From: Priestia aryabhattai B8W22
Lineage (GTDB): Bacteria; Bacillota; Bacilli; Bacillales; Bacillaceae_H
Direction of reading: 5' to 3'
Assembly: GCF_000956595.1 (NCBI RefSeq)
Contig: NZ_JYOO01000019.1
Coordinates: 35,676-99,675, forward strand
DNA length: 64,000 nt
How positions within the stretch are numbered: the first letter of the stretch is position 1; each line of letters opens with the position of its first letter. Below, piece after piece: positions 8,192-18,144 of this stretch. The notes under the pieces were generated by a model that saw only the letters and a list, made by a program, of their open reading frames with translations, did no database searches and had not been told where the DNA came from. The position numbers and the translations under genes were made by a program.

Positions 8192-8458
8192 ATGCATGAA
8201 CACACAGGTAATGTATCTATCCCGCGTCCTCCGGATGTGGTGACAATTCTGTGGGAGCGGAATCCTTTGGATAGACAAGCTCCTCGTACTGTCGTAGAAG
8301 CAACAGTAATCGGCAGCGCAAATCCTTGCGGACGCTTGTTAGCTCAAGGTCAGCGCTACCGAAGTGCAGCACATTGTTTACTTGATCACGGCTTTGAACA
8401 AATTACCGCTGAAAGATTGGGGGTATTTGGAGTAGCTGTATTTGTTAGAGAATATTAA
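8192..8458 (+). CDS. Small uncharacterised protein (88 aa)
   Basis: I do not recognise the family. The preferred start is the ATG at 8192, eight bases after AAGGAGG; GTG at 8183 and ATG at 8186 overlap or crowd the ribosome site. The product is compact with mixed charge, a central VVEATVIGSANPCGRLLAQG, and a hydrophobic end (LGVFGVAVFV). It has no signal peptide or clear transmembrane segment. Codon use matches the neighbours and a strong terminator follows, so it is probably a real gene. Confidence 0.65.
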   Translation: MHEHTGNVSIPRPPDVVTILWERNPLDRQAPRTVVEATVIGSANPCGRLLAQGQRYRSAAHCLLDHGFEQITAERLGVFGVAVFVREY

Positions 8459-8462
8459 AATA

Positions 8463-8500
8463 GAAAAAAGGACCTTTCTGTAAGTTTAGAAAGGTCCCTT
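8463..8500. terminator. Bidirectional terminator
   Basis: AAAAAAGGACCTTTCT pairs with AGAAAGGTCCCTT. It sits between the small gene at 8192 and the end of cysI. Confidence 0.8.
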
Positions 8501-8508
8501 CATACGTA

Positions 8509-10230
8509 TTATGCGTGGAAATTCGTGCCGTCTGTTACAGCTTCGATTACACCAGCGCGGATGACAAAGTCACCAAAGTGCTCGCCTTCTTCTCTCTCTT
8601 TTGCGTAGCGAGGAAGTAAGACGCGCAGTTCGTTTAAAATTTCTTCTTCACTGATATTTTCACGGTACATTTTGCTTAAGCGGCTGCCATCAAATGCTGC
8701 TCCAAGATACATATTGTATTTGCCCGGTGCTTTACCGATAAAAGCAATTTCACCTAAAGCAGGACGTGCACAGCCGTTAGGACAGCCCGTCATACGAATA
8801 GTGATTTCTTTATCGCGAAGGCCGTTTTCATCTACAATTGCTTCAATTTTCTCAAGAAGAACTGGGAGATAACGCTCAGCTTCTGCCATCGCAAGCCCAC
8901 AAGTCGGAAGCGATACGCAAGCTAATGAGCTGCGGCGAAGAGCCGAATAATGCTTGCCGTCAGTTAATCCATATTGTTCGATAAGGTCACTAATTTGCTT
9001 TTTATTTTGAGTTGATACGTTCGCGATAATTAAATTTTGATTGGCCGTTAAACGGAAATCACCGCTATGAACTTTTGCAATTTCACGAAGACCCGTCATA
9101 AGCTTATAGTCTTCAAAGTCAGCAATACGTCCACCTTGAACAAAAAGAGTAAAGTGCCATTTTCCTTTCACACCTTTTTCCCAGCCGTAGCGGTCTCCGT
9201 TATGATCAAAGTGATAAGCTTTTGCTTCGTCTAAGCTCCAGCCCAGACGATTCTCAAGCTCTTCTTTTACCGTTTCTAATCCAAGGCGATCAACCGTGTA
9301 TTTAAAACGCGCGTTTTTACGCACAGAGCGGTTTCCATAATCACGTTGAATCGTAATGACTTTTTCCGCTACTTCTAGAATTTGGTCAGGTCGACAGAAT
9401 CCAATTACTTTTGCAAGCTGAGGGTAAGTTGCTTTATCTCCGTGCGTCATACCCATACCGCCGCCGATTGCTACGTTAAATCCAACAAGTTTCTCGTCTT
9501 CTAAAATGGCAATAAAGCCAAGGTCTTGTGAATACACGTCAATATCGTTAGACGGCGGAACAGCTACGCCAATTTTGAATTTTCTTGGCAGATATAGCGG
9601 ACCATACATTGGTTCCACTTCTTCTTCCACTTCCGGTGTGCTAATCACTTTTTCTTCATCTAGCCAAAGCTCGTGGTACGCTCTTGTACGAGGCAATAAG
9701 TAATCACTTAATTTTTTTGACCATTCGAATACTTCAGCGTGTACTTCTGACTGATACGGATTCGGATTGCACATTACGTTACGGTTTACATCTCCGCAAG
9801 CTGCAATTGTGTCTAATAAAGAAGCATGAATTTCTTGAATCGTTTTCTTCATGTTCCACTTTAAAATTCCGTGCATTTGGAACGCCTGACGAGTCGTCAG
9901 CTTTAACGTTCCATTTCCGTATTTTTGTGCTAAATCATCCATCACTAGCCACTGCTCTGGTGTTGAAACACCGCCTGGCGTACGGACGCGAAGCATGAAT
10001 TGGTAAGCTGGCTCTAGCTTTTGTTTTTGACGTTCATTACGCAGATCTCGGTCATCTTGCAAGTAGCTTCCGTGGAACTTCATCAAACGATTATCGTCTT
10101 CAGAAATACCTGAGCTAATGCGGTCTAGCATTGTTTCTCCTAATGTACCGCGCAAATAATTACTTTCATCTTTTATGCGCTCAACGTCACTTGGAGGACC
10201 TTCGGGCGCTTTTAAAATTTTGTTTACCAT
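8509..10230 (-). CDS. cysI: Sulfite reductase hemoprotein (beta) subunit
   Basis: This subunit reduces sulfite to sulfide with six electrons passed from CysJ, the last step before cysteine synthesis. The 573-residue sequence has both nitrite/sulfite reductase halves. The four [4Fe-4S]/siroheme cysteines are present: C438 and C444 in CVSLPTC, and C483 and C487 in [30 protein letters not shown] is a family hallmark. It lies 22 bp downstream of cysJ in the same operon, with AAAGGAG before its ATG. Confidence 0.96.
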   Translation of the reverse strand: MVNKILKAPEGPPSDVERIKDESNYLRGTLGETMLDRISSGISEDDNRLMKFHGSYLQDDRDLRNERQKQKLEPAYQFMLRVRTPGGVSTPEQWLVMDDLAQKYGNGTLKLTTRQAFQMHGILKWNMKKTIQEIHASLLDTIAACGDVNRNVMCNPNPYQSEVHAEVFEWSKKLSDYLLPRTRAYHELWLDEEKVISTPEVEEEVEPMYGPLYLPRKFKIGVAVPPSNDIDVYSQDLGFIAILEDEKLVGFNVAIGGGMGMTHGDKATYPQLAKVIGFCRPDQILEVAEKVITIQRDYGNRSVRKNARFKYTVDRLGLETVKEELENRLGWSLDEAKAYHFDHNGDRYGWEKGVKGKWHFTLFVQGGRIADFEDYKLMTGLREIAKVHSGDFRLTANQNLIIANVSTQNKKQISDLIEQYGLTDGKHYSALRRSSLACVSLPTCGLAMAEAERYLPVLLEKIEAIVDENGLRDKEITIRMTGCPNGCARPALGEIAFIGKAPGKYNMYLGAAFDGSRLSKMYRENISEEEILNELRVLLPRYAKEREEGEHFGDFVIRAGVIEAVTDGTNFHA

Positions 10231-10252
10231 GTTGAAAATCTCCTTTCAATCC

Positions 10253-12061
10253 TCAGTATACATCACGCTGATAACGTTTTTGTTTCTTCATTTCAGCAAG
10301 GTAACCTTCCGCCTGTTCACGGCTCATCTTGCCTTCTGTTTCGATAATTTCAACTAGCGTGTTGTGCACGTCGCGTGCCATATTTGTTTTATCTCCGCAC
10401 ACATAAAAAGATGCGCCTTCTTCTAACCACTGGAATAATTCTTTGCTATGTTCGAGCATACGGTTTTGTACGTATACTTTTTCTTCTGTATCACGTGAAA
10501 ACGCCACGTCCATTTTTGTCAGTACGCCATCTTTTAACCACTTTTGCCATTCTGTTTGGTAAAGGAAGTCTGTTACGAAGTGCTGATCTCCAAAGAACAT
10601 CCATGACTTGCCTTTTGCTCCTGTTTCTTCACGCTCTTGCATAAATGAGCGAAACGGAGCCACACCTGTACCAGGTCCTACCATGATAATCGGCGTTTCT
10701 TGATCTTGAGGGAGCTTAAAGTTTTTATTGCTTTGAAGGTATACAGGAATCGTATCGCCTGGCTGCAAACGTTCTGAACATAGGACTGAACAAACACCTT
10801 TACGCTCGCGCCCATGCGCTTCGTAACGTACAGCTCCAATTGTTAGATGAACTTCATCAGGGTTTGCTGATAAGCTGCTTGCAATCGAGTAAAGGCGCGC
10901 TGGCATTTTGCGTAAAATGGCTACAAACTCTTGTGCCGATACGTTCCATGGGCCGAAGTCACGGACTAAGTCAATCACATCACGACCTTGTGTGTATGCT
11001 TTTAATTCCTCGCGATTTTCTACAAGTGCTTTTAACTTATCGTTTCCAGTAAGCTCAGCTGCTTGCTTTAAAAGCGGTTTTGTTAAAACCGTAATTTCAA
11101 AATTAGAGATTAACGCTTCTCTAAGAGGACGCGTTTCTCCTTCTTTATTAACCGTTACACTTTCACTTGCATCCCACTTGAATTCGTTAAGAAGAAGATC
11201 AACAAGCCCCGGGTCATTTTCAGGATAAATACCTAAACTGTCTCCTGGTTCATACGTCAAGCCTGAACCTTCTAGGGATAGTTCTAAGTGTCGCGTTTCT
11301 TTATTTGATCCGCGGCCGTTTAAGTTTAGGTTCTCAAGCACTTCTGCTTTAAAAGGATTTGTTCTTGAATATGGTGAAGTTCCTGCAGGAGCTTCCGCCG
11401 GAACAGCTGCCGAAGCGCTGTGTCCTTTCGCTTCGCTTAATCCGTCAATAACACCTTTAAGCCATTTATTTGCGGGTTCTTCAAAATCTAAATCACAGTC
11501 AACACGCGGATACAGTCTTTCACCGCCAAGTTCTGCTAAGCGCACATCAAATTCTTTTCCCGTTTGACAGAAAAATTCGTATGAGCTGTCTCCAAGCGAC
11601 AAGACAGAAAAACGGAAATTCTCAAGCTTTGGCGCTCGACGGCCGTGAAGAAATTCGTGGAAAGATAGCGCGTTATCAGGCGGCTCTCCTTCTCCATGTG
11701 TACTTACAACAATTAATAAATTTTCAAGTTTCTTTAAAGTATTTGGTTTGAAATCATTCATAGAAGATACAGTTACATTAAAACCTTTTGCTTCAAGCGT
11801 TTTGCCTGTATTTTCAGCAAGTCCTTGAGCATTTCCTGTCTGTGATCCGTAAAGAATCGTTACGTCTTTTGAAACTGTCTGCTTCGTTTGAGCAGGCGCT
11901 GCTGTAGAAACGTCTGGCGTTCCTTCGGCAGACGTAGATTGAGCTGCTGTTAAATAACCGCTCAACCACATTTTTTGTGCTTCTGTTAATGTCGGCAGAA
12001 GGCGATTAAGCAAATCTGCTTGTTCTTGATTAAAAGGGCTGTTTACTACCTTAAGTTGCAA
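10253..12061 (-). CDS. cysJ: Sulfite reductase flavoprotein (alpha) subunit
   Basis: This diflavin reductase carries electrons from NADPH through FAD and FMN to CysI. Domains in order are an N-terminal helical leader, a flavodoxin domain (ILYGSQTGNAQGLAENT), an FAD domain (RLYSIASSL, GVCSVL) and a NADP domain (GPGTGVAPFRSFMQERE), ending in RYQRDVY. I chose the TTG at 12061 because GAGGTGG is six bases upstream and the product then begins MQLKVVNSPFNQEQADLL, as I recall for Bacillus CysJ (602 residues here). A GTG at 12064 is also possible. It is the first gene of a cysJI operon. Confidence 0.95.
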   Translation of the reverse strand: MQLKVVNSPFNQEQADLLNRLLPTLTEAQKMWLSGYLTAAQSTSAEGTPDVSTAAPAQTKQTVSKDVTILYGSQTGNAQGLAENTGKTLEAKGFNVTVSSMNDFKPNTLKKLENLLIVVSTHGEGEPPDNALSFHEFLHGRRAPKLENFRFSVLSLGDSSYEFFCQTGKEFDVRLAELGGERLYPRVDCDLDFEEPANKWLKGVIDGLSEAKGHSASAAVPAEAPAGTSPYSRTNPFKAEVLENLNLNGRGSNKETRHLELSLEGSGLTYEPGDSLGIYPENDPGLVDLLLNEFKWDASESVTVNKEGETRPLREALISNFEITVLTKPLLKQAAELTGNDKLKALVENREELKAYTQGRDVIDLVRDFGPWNVSAQEFVAILRKMPARLYSIASSLSANPDEVHLTIGAVRYEAHGRERKGVCSVLCSERLQPGDTIPVYLQSNKNFKLPQDQETPIIMVGPGTGVAPFRSFMQEREETGAKGKSWMFFGDQHFVTDFLYQTEWQKWLKDGVLTKMDVAFSRDTEEKVYVQNRMLEHSKELFQWLEEGASFYVCGDKTNMARDVHNTLVEIIETEGKMSREQAEGYLAEMKKQKRYQRDVY

Positions 12062-12678
12062 CACTGTCCACCTCACAAAAATATATAATTTAAATATGTA
12101 TGCTTTTACGAATCATCTTCAACAACATGTAATACCTGTGTCTAATTAATCAATGATGTTTCCCTTCATACATTATTATTCCTATAGATTATATCAAATT
12201 TAATTATATAAATCATTAGAAAATTCTTATCAAATTCGTCTACCTGCATTTTATCGGAGAAGAATAAATTAGTAAAATACATATAATTGATAACTAGTAT
12301 TAAGATAATTAATAATTGAACCTGTAGTTACGTTTTTTATAAACGCGTTTCCTTCCATATTTGTTCATTCTACATCCTTCACAGGAATATGAATATTTTG
12401 TAATTTTTAGAGAAGTTTTGTAGAAACGGTTTTCTTTCTCATCAGAATGTTACATAATAAATGTAACATTAATCCTTTTAAAAAACACTATACGTAAAAG
12501 ACAGTATATTCTGAAATTTAGGACAGTTTATAGGTGGGCTAGTAACCTTTTATTCATCTATTCATACATGTTGAAGAATATAAAGGGAAGCTTGCAGTAC
12601 ATACAATTCCCTTTTGCTCATCTCAAATGAAAGGACTGGCTTTTAAATCAGGTAATCTTTTTTAAGGAGGCTTCTTGA
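12062..12678. other. Long intergenic region upstream of cysJ and the YolD-like gene
   Basis: This AT-rich stretch separates two divergent transcripts. It holds a perfect dyad at 12446-12470 (listed separately). The part next to cysJ has TATAATCTATAGGAAT on the minus strand, which could contain a promoter or a CymR-type site, but I cannot settle it. I see no S-box, T-box or small gene. Confidence 0.5.
12446..12470. promoter_or_regulatory. Perfect 25-bp dyad, probable operator
   Basis: AATGTTACAT and ATGTAACATT are perfect 10-bp arms around AATAA. No T-run follows. It lies about 385 bp from cysJ and about 209 bp from the YolD-like gene, so either promoter could be its target. Confidence 0.5.
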
Positions 12679-12861
12679 ATGTTTTTACGAGAATTAACGA
12701 AAAGTGGGACGGTAACTGTTTCTTACTATAAAGATGGAACGTTGCAAACGTGCAAAGGCCGCGTGCACAACTTAAATCTCCATCAGCAAATTCTATCCGT
12801 AAAAGACGAAAATGAAGCCGTTGTTTCCCTTCAGCTTTCTGATATTAAATCCATTCATTAG
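12679..12861 (+). CDS. YolD-like small protein (C-terminal half only)
   Basis: This 60-residue protein has AAGGAGG eight bases before its ATG. It aligns by eye with the C-terminal half of YolD family proteins: a polar start, then a basic turn and CKGRVHNLNLHQQILSVKDE followed by LSDIKSIH, a small beta-barrel-like pattern. YolD proteins usually accompany Y-family polymerase genes (UvrX), but none is present here. The next gene starts 25 bp downstream and is probably cotranscribed. Confidence 0.6.
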   Translation: MFLRELTKSGTVTVSYYKDGTLQTCKGRVHNLNLHQQILSVKDENEAVVSLQLSDIKSIH

Positions 12862-12886
12862 TATGTAAAATTAAGGAGGAATTACC

Positions 12887-13039
12887 ATGTGGAAAGACAA
12901 TAAGCAAGCGCTTACAGATTTTGTGTCGGAAGATCGTTTTGAACTGAACTTATATTTAACGTATTTGCTTGATCAAATTTCGTATGACACGTCCAAACAA
13001 TCCCCTTTTCTTCGCAAGCCTAATGAAACAACTAGTTAA
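12887..13039 (+). CDS. Small uncharacterised protein (50 aa)
   Basis: The ATG at 12887 has AAGGAGGA six bases upstream, and the frame ends with TAA at 13039. The product begins MWKDNKQALTDFVSED and continues with an amphipathic helix (FELNLYLTYLLDQIS) and a polar tail. It is soluble and has no recognised domain. It sits 25 bp after the YolD-like gene and just before a strong terminator, so the pair forms a two-gene unit. Confidence 0.65.
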   Translation: MWKDNKQALTDFVSEDRFELNLYLTYLLDQISYDTSKQSPFLRKPNETTS

Positions 13040-13046
13040 TAATATA

Positions 13047-13076
13047 GAAAAAAGCGCACAAATTTGTGCGCTTTTT

Positions 13077-13079
<3 letters not shown>
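13047..13079. terminator. Bidirectional terminator
   Basis: AAAAAAGCGCACAAA and TTTGTGCGCTTTTTT form a near-perfect stem. It also overlaps the stop codon of the convergent MFS gene. Confidence 0.88.
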
Positions 13080-15159
<2,080 letters not shown>

Positions 15160-15200
15160 ATCTATTCCTCCAGGCTTGCTTATTTATTTCATATTATAAA

Positions 15201-15216
15201 TAGTTAATGCTAATTA
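15201..15216 (-). promoter_or_regulatory. Candidate MarR operator
   Basis: TAGTTAATGCTAATTA is an imperfect dyad (five of six positions in the outer half-sites) about 45 bp upstream of the marR-type GTG, in an AT-rich promoter region. It fits the size of MarR sites. Confidence 0.35.
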
Positions 15217-15262
15217 AATATAAATGCATATAAACTAAAAGTCAATTATTTCTTTTTTAGTA

Positions 15263-15293
15263 TTGACCCTTACGCTGCGTTATATTTTATAGT
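15263..15293 (+). promoter_or_regulatory. MerR-type promoter with 19-bp spacer
   Basis: TTGACC (15263) and TATAGT are separated by 19 bp, the lengthened spacing that MerR/TipA regulators act on. Within the spacer ACGCTGCGT forms the dyad centre of a TipAL/Mta-like operator (CTTACGCTGCGTTA). It lies directly before the MerR-family gene, so positive autoregulation is expected. Confidence 0.65.
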
Positions 15294-15317
15294 AGATTTC
15301 AGAAAGGAGATGAAAGA

Positions 15318-16067
15318 ATGAACAGAAAAGTAAAAGAAGTTGCTGACTTAGTAGGAATCAGCGTCCGCACTCTGCATCACTATGACGAAATCGGGCTATT
15401 AAAGCCTGAGGGCATTAGTGAATCCGGCTACCGGCTTTATTCACCGGCTAATCTCGATATGCTTCAGCAAATATTATTTTTTAAAGAACTTGGCTTCCCT
15501 TTAAAACAAATTCACGAGATTATTACAAATCCAACATTTAATCGCACAGAAGCACTAATACTGCAAAAAAACATGCTGATTGAAAAACGCAGTCGTCTCG
15601 ACCAAATGATTGCAACGATTAATAAGACGATTCAACATGAAGAAGGAGCGATTGAAATGAACGAAAAAGAGCGGTTTAACGGACTGGACTTTTCTCATAA
15701 CCCGTACGAAGAAGAAGCACGGAAGCGCTGGGGAAATCAGCGGGTAGATGAAGCGAATGAAAAAGTACAAAGTTTCTCACAAGAAGAACAGCAGCATATG
15801 TCAAACGAATGGGAAAGTATCTACACTCACTTAGCTTCGCTTCGTGATCTGTCACCATCCTCTACAGAAGTTCAAAAAGCTATTGCGATATGGTATCAAT
15901 TTTTAAATGAGAACTTTGGAACGTATTCGTTAGAAGGCTTTAAAGGTCTTGGAGAGATGTATGTGCAAGATGAGCGATTTACAATCAACATCGATCGCTA
16001 CGGAAAAGGATTAGCGAAATTTATGAGCGAGGCAATGAGTGCATTTGCTGATGCTAAAAAACAATGA
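15318..16067 (+). CDS. TipA/Mta-like MerR-family regulator with TipAS domain
   Basis: This 249-residue protein starts with a MerR DNA-binding domain (VKEVADLVGISVRTLHHYDE, then GLLKPEGISESGYRLYS). A coiled-coil dimerisation helix follows, and then a TipAS domain (from about residue 115; GLGEMYVQDERFTINIDRYG near the end), which binds thiopeptide-like or other hydrophobic drugs. The whole resembles Bacillus Mta, an activator of multidrug exporter genes. Its promoter has the 19-bp spacing such activators need. GAAAGGAG precedes the ATG. The divergent MarR/MFS pair next door may be part of the same drug response. Confidence 0.88.
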   Translation: MNRKVKEVADLVGISVRTLHHYDEIGLLKPEGISESGYRLYSPANLDMLQQILFFKELGFPLKQIHEIITNPTFNRTEALILQKNMLIEKRSRLDQMIATINKTIQHEEGAIEMNEKERFNGLDFSHNPYEEEARKRWGNQRVDEANEKVQSFSQEEQQHMSNEWESIYTHLASLRDLSPSSTEVQKAIAIWYQFLNENFGTYSLEGFKGLGEMYVQDERFTINIDRYGKGLAKFMSEAMSAFADAKKQ

Positions 16068-16069
16068 AT

Positions 16070-16135
16070 AAATCCGAACGATTCATCGTTCGGATTTTCA
16101 TTCACTGAACATACTTTTTTCTCAGCCTCTTTTTA
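16070..16135 (-). repeat. Intergenic 3'-end element, copy B (shortest form)
   Basis: On the minus strand the GNAT stop codon is followed by AAAGAGGCTGAGAAAAAAG, a spacer, and the hairpin AATCCGAACGAT/ATCGTTCGGATT (16070-16096). It lies between convergent genes, so the hairpin can also end the MerR transcript. Confidence 0.7.
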
Positions 16136-16666
16136 TAAGTGAAGACCCATAAGCATTGTATTATAGTACACGCCATTTATATAGGTGTCTTTTTCTTTTA
16201 ATCCTTCTGTTTGAAACCCTAGCTCCTTGTATAAAGAAATAGCTCTTTGATTATCTTCTCGCGTCACAAGTTCGATTTTTTTTGTTTGTTTATTCATACG
16301 TGCCCATTCAATCAGCTCAATCATTAGCTGTCTTCCTAACCCTAGCCCGCTATAAGATTTCTCTACCACGATACCAAGGGTACCCACATGCTTATTACGC
16401 GGGTTTTGGGAAGAGGTGATGGATGCAATACTAGTGATTTCTTCTTCTTTTTCAGCCACGACTATAAGAGAATTTTGCTCTTGTTTTACAGAAGCTAAAA
16501 ACACTTCATACTCTGAAACTGGTCTAAGAAACTCCCCTTCTCCGAATGAAAGAAAATCACTTTCTCCTCCCACTCGATTGTAAAAAGCAATCATTTTCTC
16601 TGCATCTTTTGATTCTGCTTCTCGAATGGTGACGCCTATACCATTCTTTAATGTACGTAAACTCAT
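16133..16666 (-). CDS. GNAT N-acetyltransferase
   Basis: This 177-residue GCN5-type acetyltransferase has the acetyl-CoA loop in VEKSYSGLGLGRQLMIELIE (about residues 102-121) and the C-terminal NQRAISLYKELGFQTEG. The N-terminal half carries IREAESKDAEKMIAFYN, as in general GNATs. AAAGGAAG lies before the ATG. The substrate is unknown. Its 3' end abuts a copy of the intergenic element family. Confidence 0.85.
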   Translation of the reverse strand: MSLRTLKNGIGVTIREAESKDAEKMIAFYNRVGGESDFLSFGEGEFLRPVSEYEVFLASVKQEQNSLIVVAEKEEEITSIASITSSQNPRNKHVGTLGIVVEKSYSGLGLGRQLMIELIEWARMNKQTKKIELVTREDNQRAISLYKELGFQTEGLKEKDTYINGVYYNTMLMGLHL

Positions 16667-16710
16667 ATACCTATCTTCCTTTTAGTTATTCTTGTTTGCC
16701 TATATGGGTT

Positions 16711-17082
16711 TTAGCGCTGTTTTTCTCTCCACTGACCTAACCACATGCGATTTCCTAAAGCCGTAAAATCATTTTCGTCGGCGTAGCGTTCAATGACGGA
16801 AAGCGCGTTGTCCTCAAGCATTGGTGAATAGCTCATAATTTCTAAAATATGATGTGCAGCCCATAGGTCAATTCGATAAGTAGGATCCGTCAGCAGTGTT
16901 GAAAATTCAAACAGCATGCCTGGATAGTATAAATGAATGAGCTGCGCAATTTTTTTCATATCTTCTGCAGCTCGGTTTCCTTTTCTTACAGATTTTTTAT
17001 CTCGATAATCGATTTCATAATGAATTTTAGCGCTTTTTTGATAAAGATCAACTAGCGTTTCGTACGTACGATGTTTTTGCAT
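16711..17082 (-). CDS. DUF2019-like helical protein
   Basis: This 123-residue helical protein has a C-terminal half (RIDLWAAHHILEIMSYSPM, then ALSVIERYADEND and ALGNRMWLGQW) that matches my memory of the HEAT-like DUF2019 pattern (LWAA helix, LE-I-A helix, final AL-W). Some DUF2019-type proteins occur as immunity proteins beside toxins, but no toxin gene is adjacent here. GGAAG precedes the ATG. The function is unassigned. Confidence 0.55.
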   Translation of the reverse strand: MQKHRTYETLVDLYQKSAKIHYEIDYRDKKSVRKGNRAAEDMKKIAQLIHLYYPGMLFEFSTLLTDPTYRIDLWAAHHILEIMSYSPMLEDNALSVIERYADENDFTALGNRMWLGQWREKQR

Positions 17083-17124
17083 TTCTCATCTTCCTTTGCT
17101 TCTAGATTTCCTCGTTTGAAGATG

Positions 17125-17316
17125 CTATAGTTCATTTTTAGGTTTCATATATTCAAATAAATGCAGCAAAAATATGATGCTTCCGCCAATGCACATCACA
17201 AAACTTAACGTAGCAGGATACTGAATAAAGAAACCGACAACACCAAAAATCAGCATAGCAAGCGCTCCTATCATCATAAACAGATGATAAGCCGGTGTAT
17301 TTTCTTCATTATTCAT
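17125..17316 (-). CDS. Small membrane protein (63 aa)
   Basis: The start at 17316 has AAGGAG six bases upstream. The product begins MNNEENTPAYHLFMMIGALA and contains two hydrophobic helices separated by a short polar turn, with a basic tail (FEYMKPKNEL). No family is recognised. It lies about 40 bp upstream of the DUF2019-like gene and 85 bp downstream of another small two-helix membrane gene, suggesting a loose unit of small genes. Confidence 0.6.
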   Translation of the reverse strand: MNNEENTPAYHLFMMIGALAMLIFGVVGFFIQYPATLSFVMCIGGSIIFLLHLFEYMKPKNEL

Positions 17317-17400
17317 ACATAACTCCTTTTCACTATTTTTTAAGTTATTAAAAAGATATGACACTTCTTTTGGACTATGATCTTTTATTTTGCTGTCGAT

Positions 17401-17673
17401 TTATTTCTTTAGCTTAGCACGAAGTAACGTGAGAAGGCCTCCTCCAAACATGACGCCACCCACAATTTGATACAGGTGGATGTAGCTTTTTACCGTTTCA
17501 AGATACAGATCTGTGTCTGCATTCCCTTTACTTTCTAGCCATCTTTGGCCCATTGCCTGACCCGTTGCAACGCTTTTTAACAAAACGACCAGGCCTCCGA
17601 GCATGACAACAGCTGCGATCATAAGCTGTACCTTTTCTTTGTCATCTAGCATTTTTTTGAATTCGTCTGCCAT
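17401..17673 (-). CDS. Small two-helix membrane protein (90 aa)
   Basis: The product has a charged start (MADEFKKMLDDKEKVQ), a helix VQLMIAAVVMLGGLVVLLKS, a polar loop with TDLYLETVKSYIHLY, a second glycine-rich helix (IVGGVMFGGGLLTLL), and a basic end. GGGAGAG precedes the ATG. No family is recognised. It probably sits in the cytoplasmic membrane. Confidence 0.6.
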   Translation of the reverse strand: MADEFKKMLDDKEKVQLMIAAVVMLGGLVVLLKSVATGQAMGQRWLESKGNADTDLYLETVKSYIHLYQIVGGVMFGGGLLTLLRAKLKK

Positions 17674-17797
17674 CTATCTCTCTCCCATCCTTACCTTGTT
17701 ATGTATCTACTTGTTTGTAATCATGCTGTTTTTTCTCTATTATAACGCTTAACTTGGTCATTATAACACGGTTTTGCACTGCCTTTAGTCTTACTTT

Positions 17798-17827
17798 TCA
17801 TAAATGAAGCCATCTTGGGTGATACTA
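17798..17827 (+). promoter_or_regulatory. Candidate SigG-type promoter of the germination pair
   Basis: TCATA, an 18-bp spacer and GATACTA resemble the SigG consensus (one mismatch in each element). It lies about 70 bp before the first gene of the germination pair. Germination receptors are normally made in the forespore. Confidence 0.4.
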
Positions 17828-17895
17828 TTTTTGAAACACAGGCGTCTTTAACATCCCTTCATTATTTTTGAAGGGTTACTAATTGAGGTTGATAC

Positions 17896-18129
17896 ATGCT
17901 TATATTTTTAGGGATTTTTTTACTTTGTGCAGCTGTTTGTTTAGTAGAAATACCTTATTTAAAAAAAGTGAAAAGTAAAAGAGAAAAGCGAATTTTTTGG
18001 AGTTTGTTCACAGTAAGTATGTTGATTGTTAGTTTAAAATACGGCGGTGTGGAAATCCCCAACCCTGGAGACGGCATTGCTTTTTTATTAAAGCCTTTTA
18101 GTGATTTTTTGTTCAGTCTGTTGAAGTAA
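17896..18129 (+). CDS. Small two-helix protein, candidate germination receptor D subunit
   Basis: This 77-residue protein has an N-terminal helix (MLIFLGIFLLCAAVCLVEIP), a basic loop (KKVKSKREKR), a second helix and a short hydrophobic end. Its size and two-helix plan match the D subunits found in some Ger receptor operons (such as yfkS of B. subtilis), which modulate germination rate. It ends 15 bp before a GerB-family permease gene. GAGGT precedes the ATG. The D-subunit call rests on size and location, not on a clear motif. Confidence 0.5.
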   Translation: MLIFLGIFLLCAAVCLVEIPYLKKVKSKREKRIFWSLFTVSMLIVSLKYGGVEIPNPGDGIAFLLKPFSDFLFSLLK

Positions 18130-18144
18130 AAGGAAGTGAACAAC

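Noticed and set aside
8672..12000. Several plus-strand frames opposite cysI and cysJ
   Set aside because: They are antisense shadows of well-supported genes and have no ribosome sites.
12062..12300. S-box or T-box riboswitch before cysJ
   Set aside because: None of the conserved strings (such as the T-box GGTGG element) followed by a terminator could be found in the leader.
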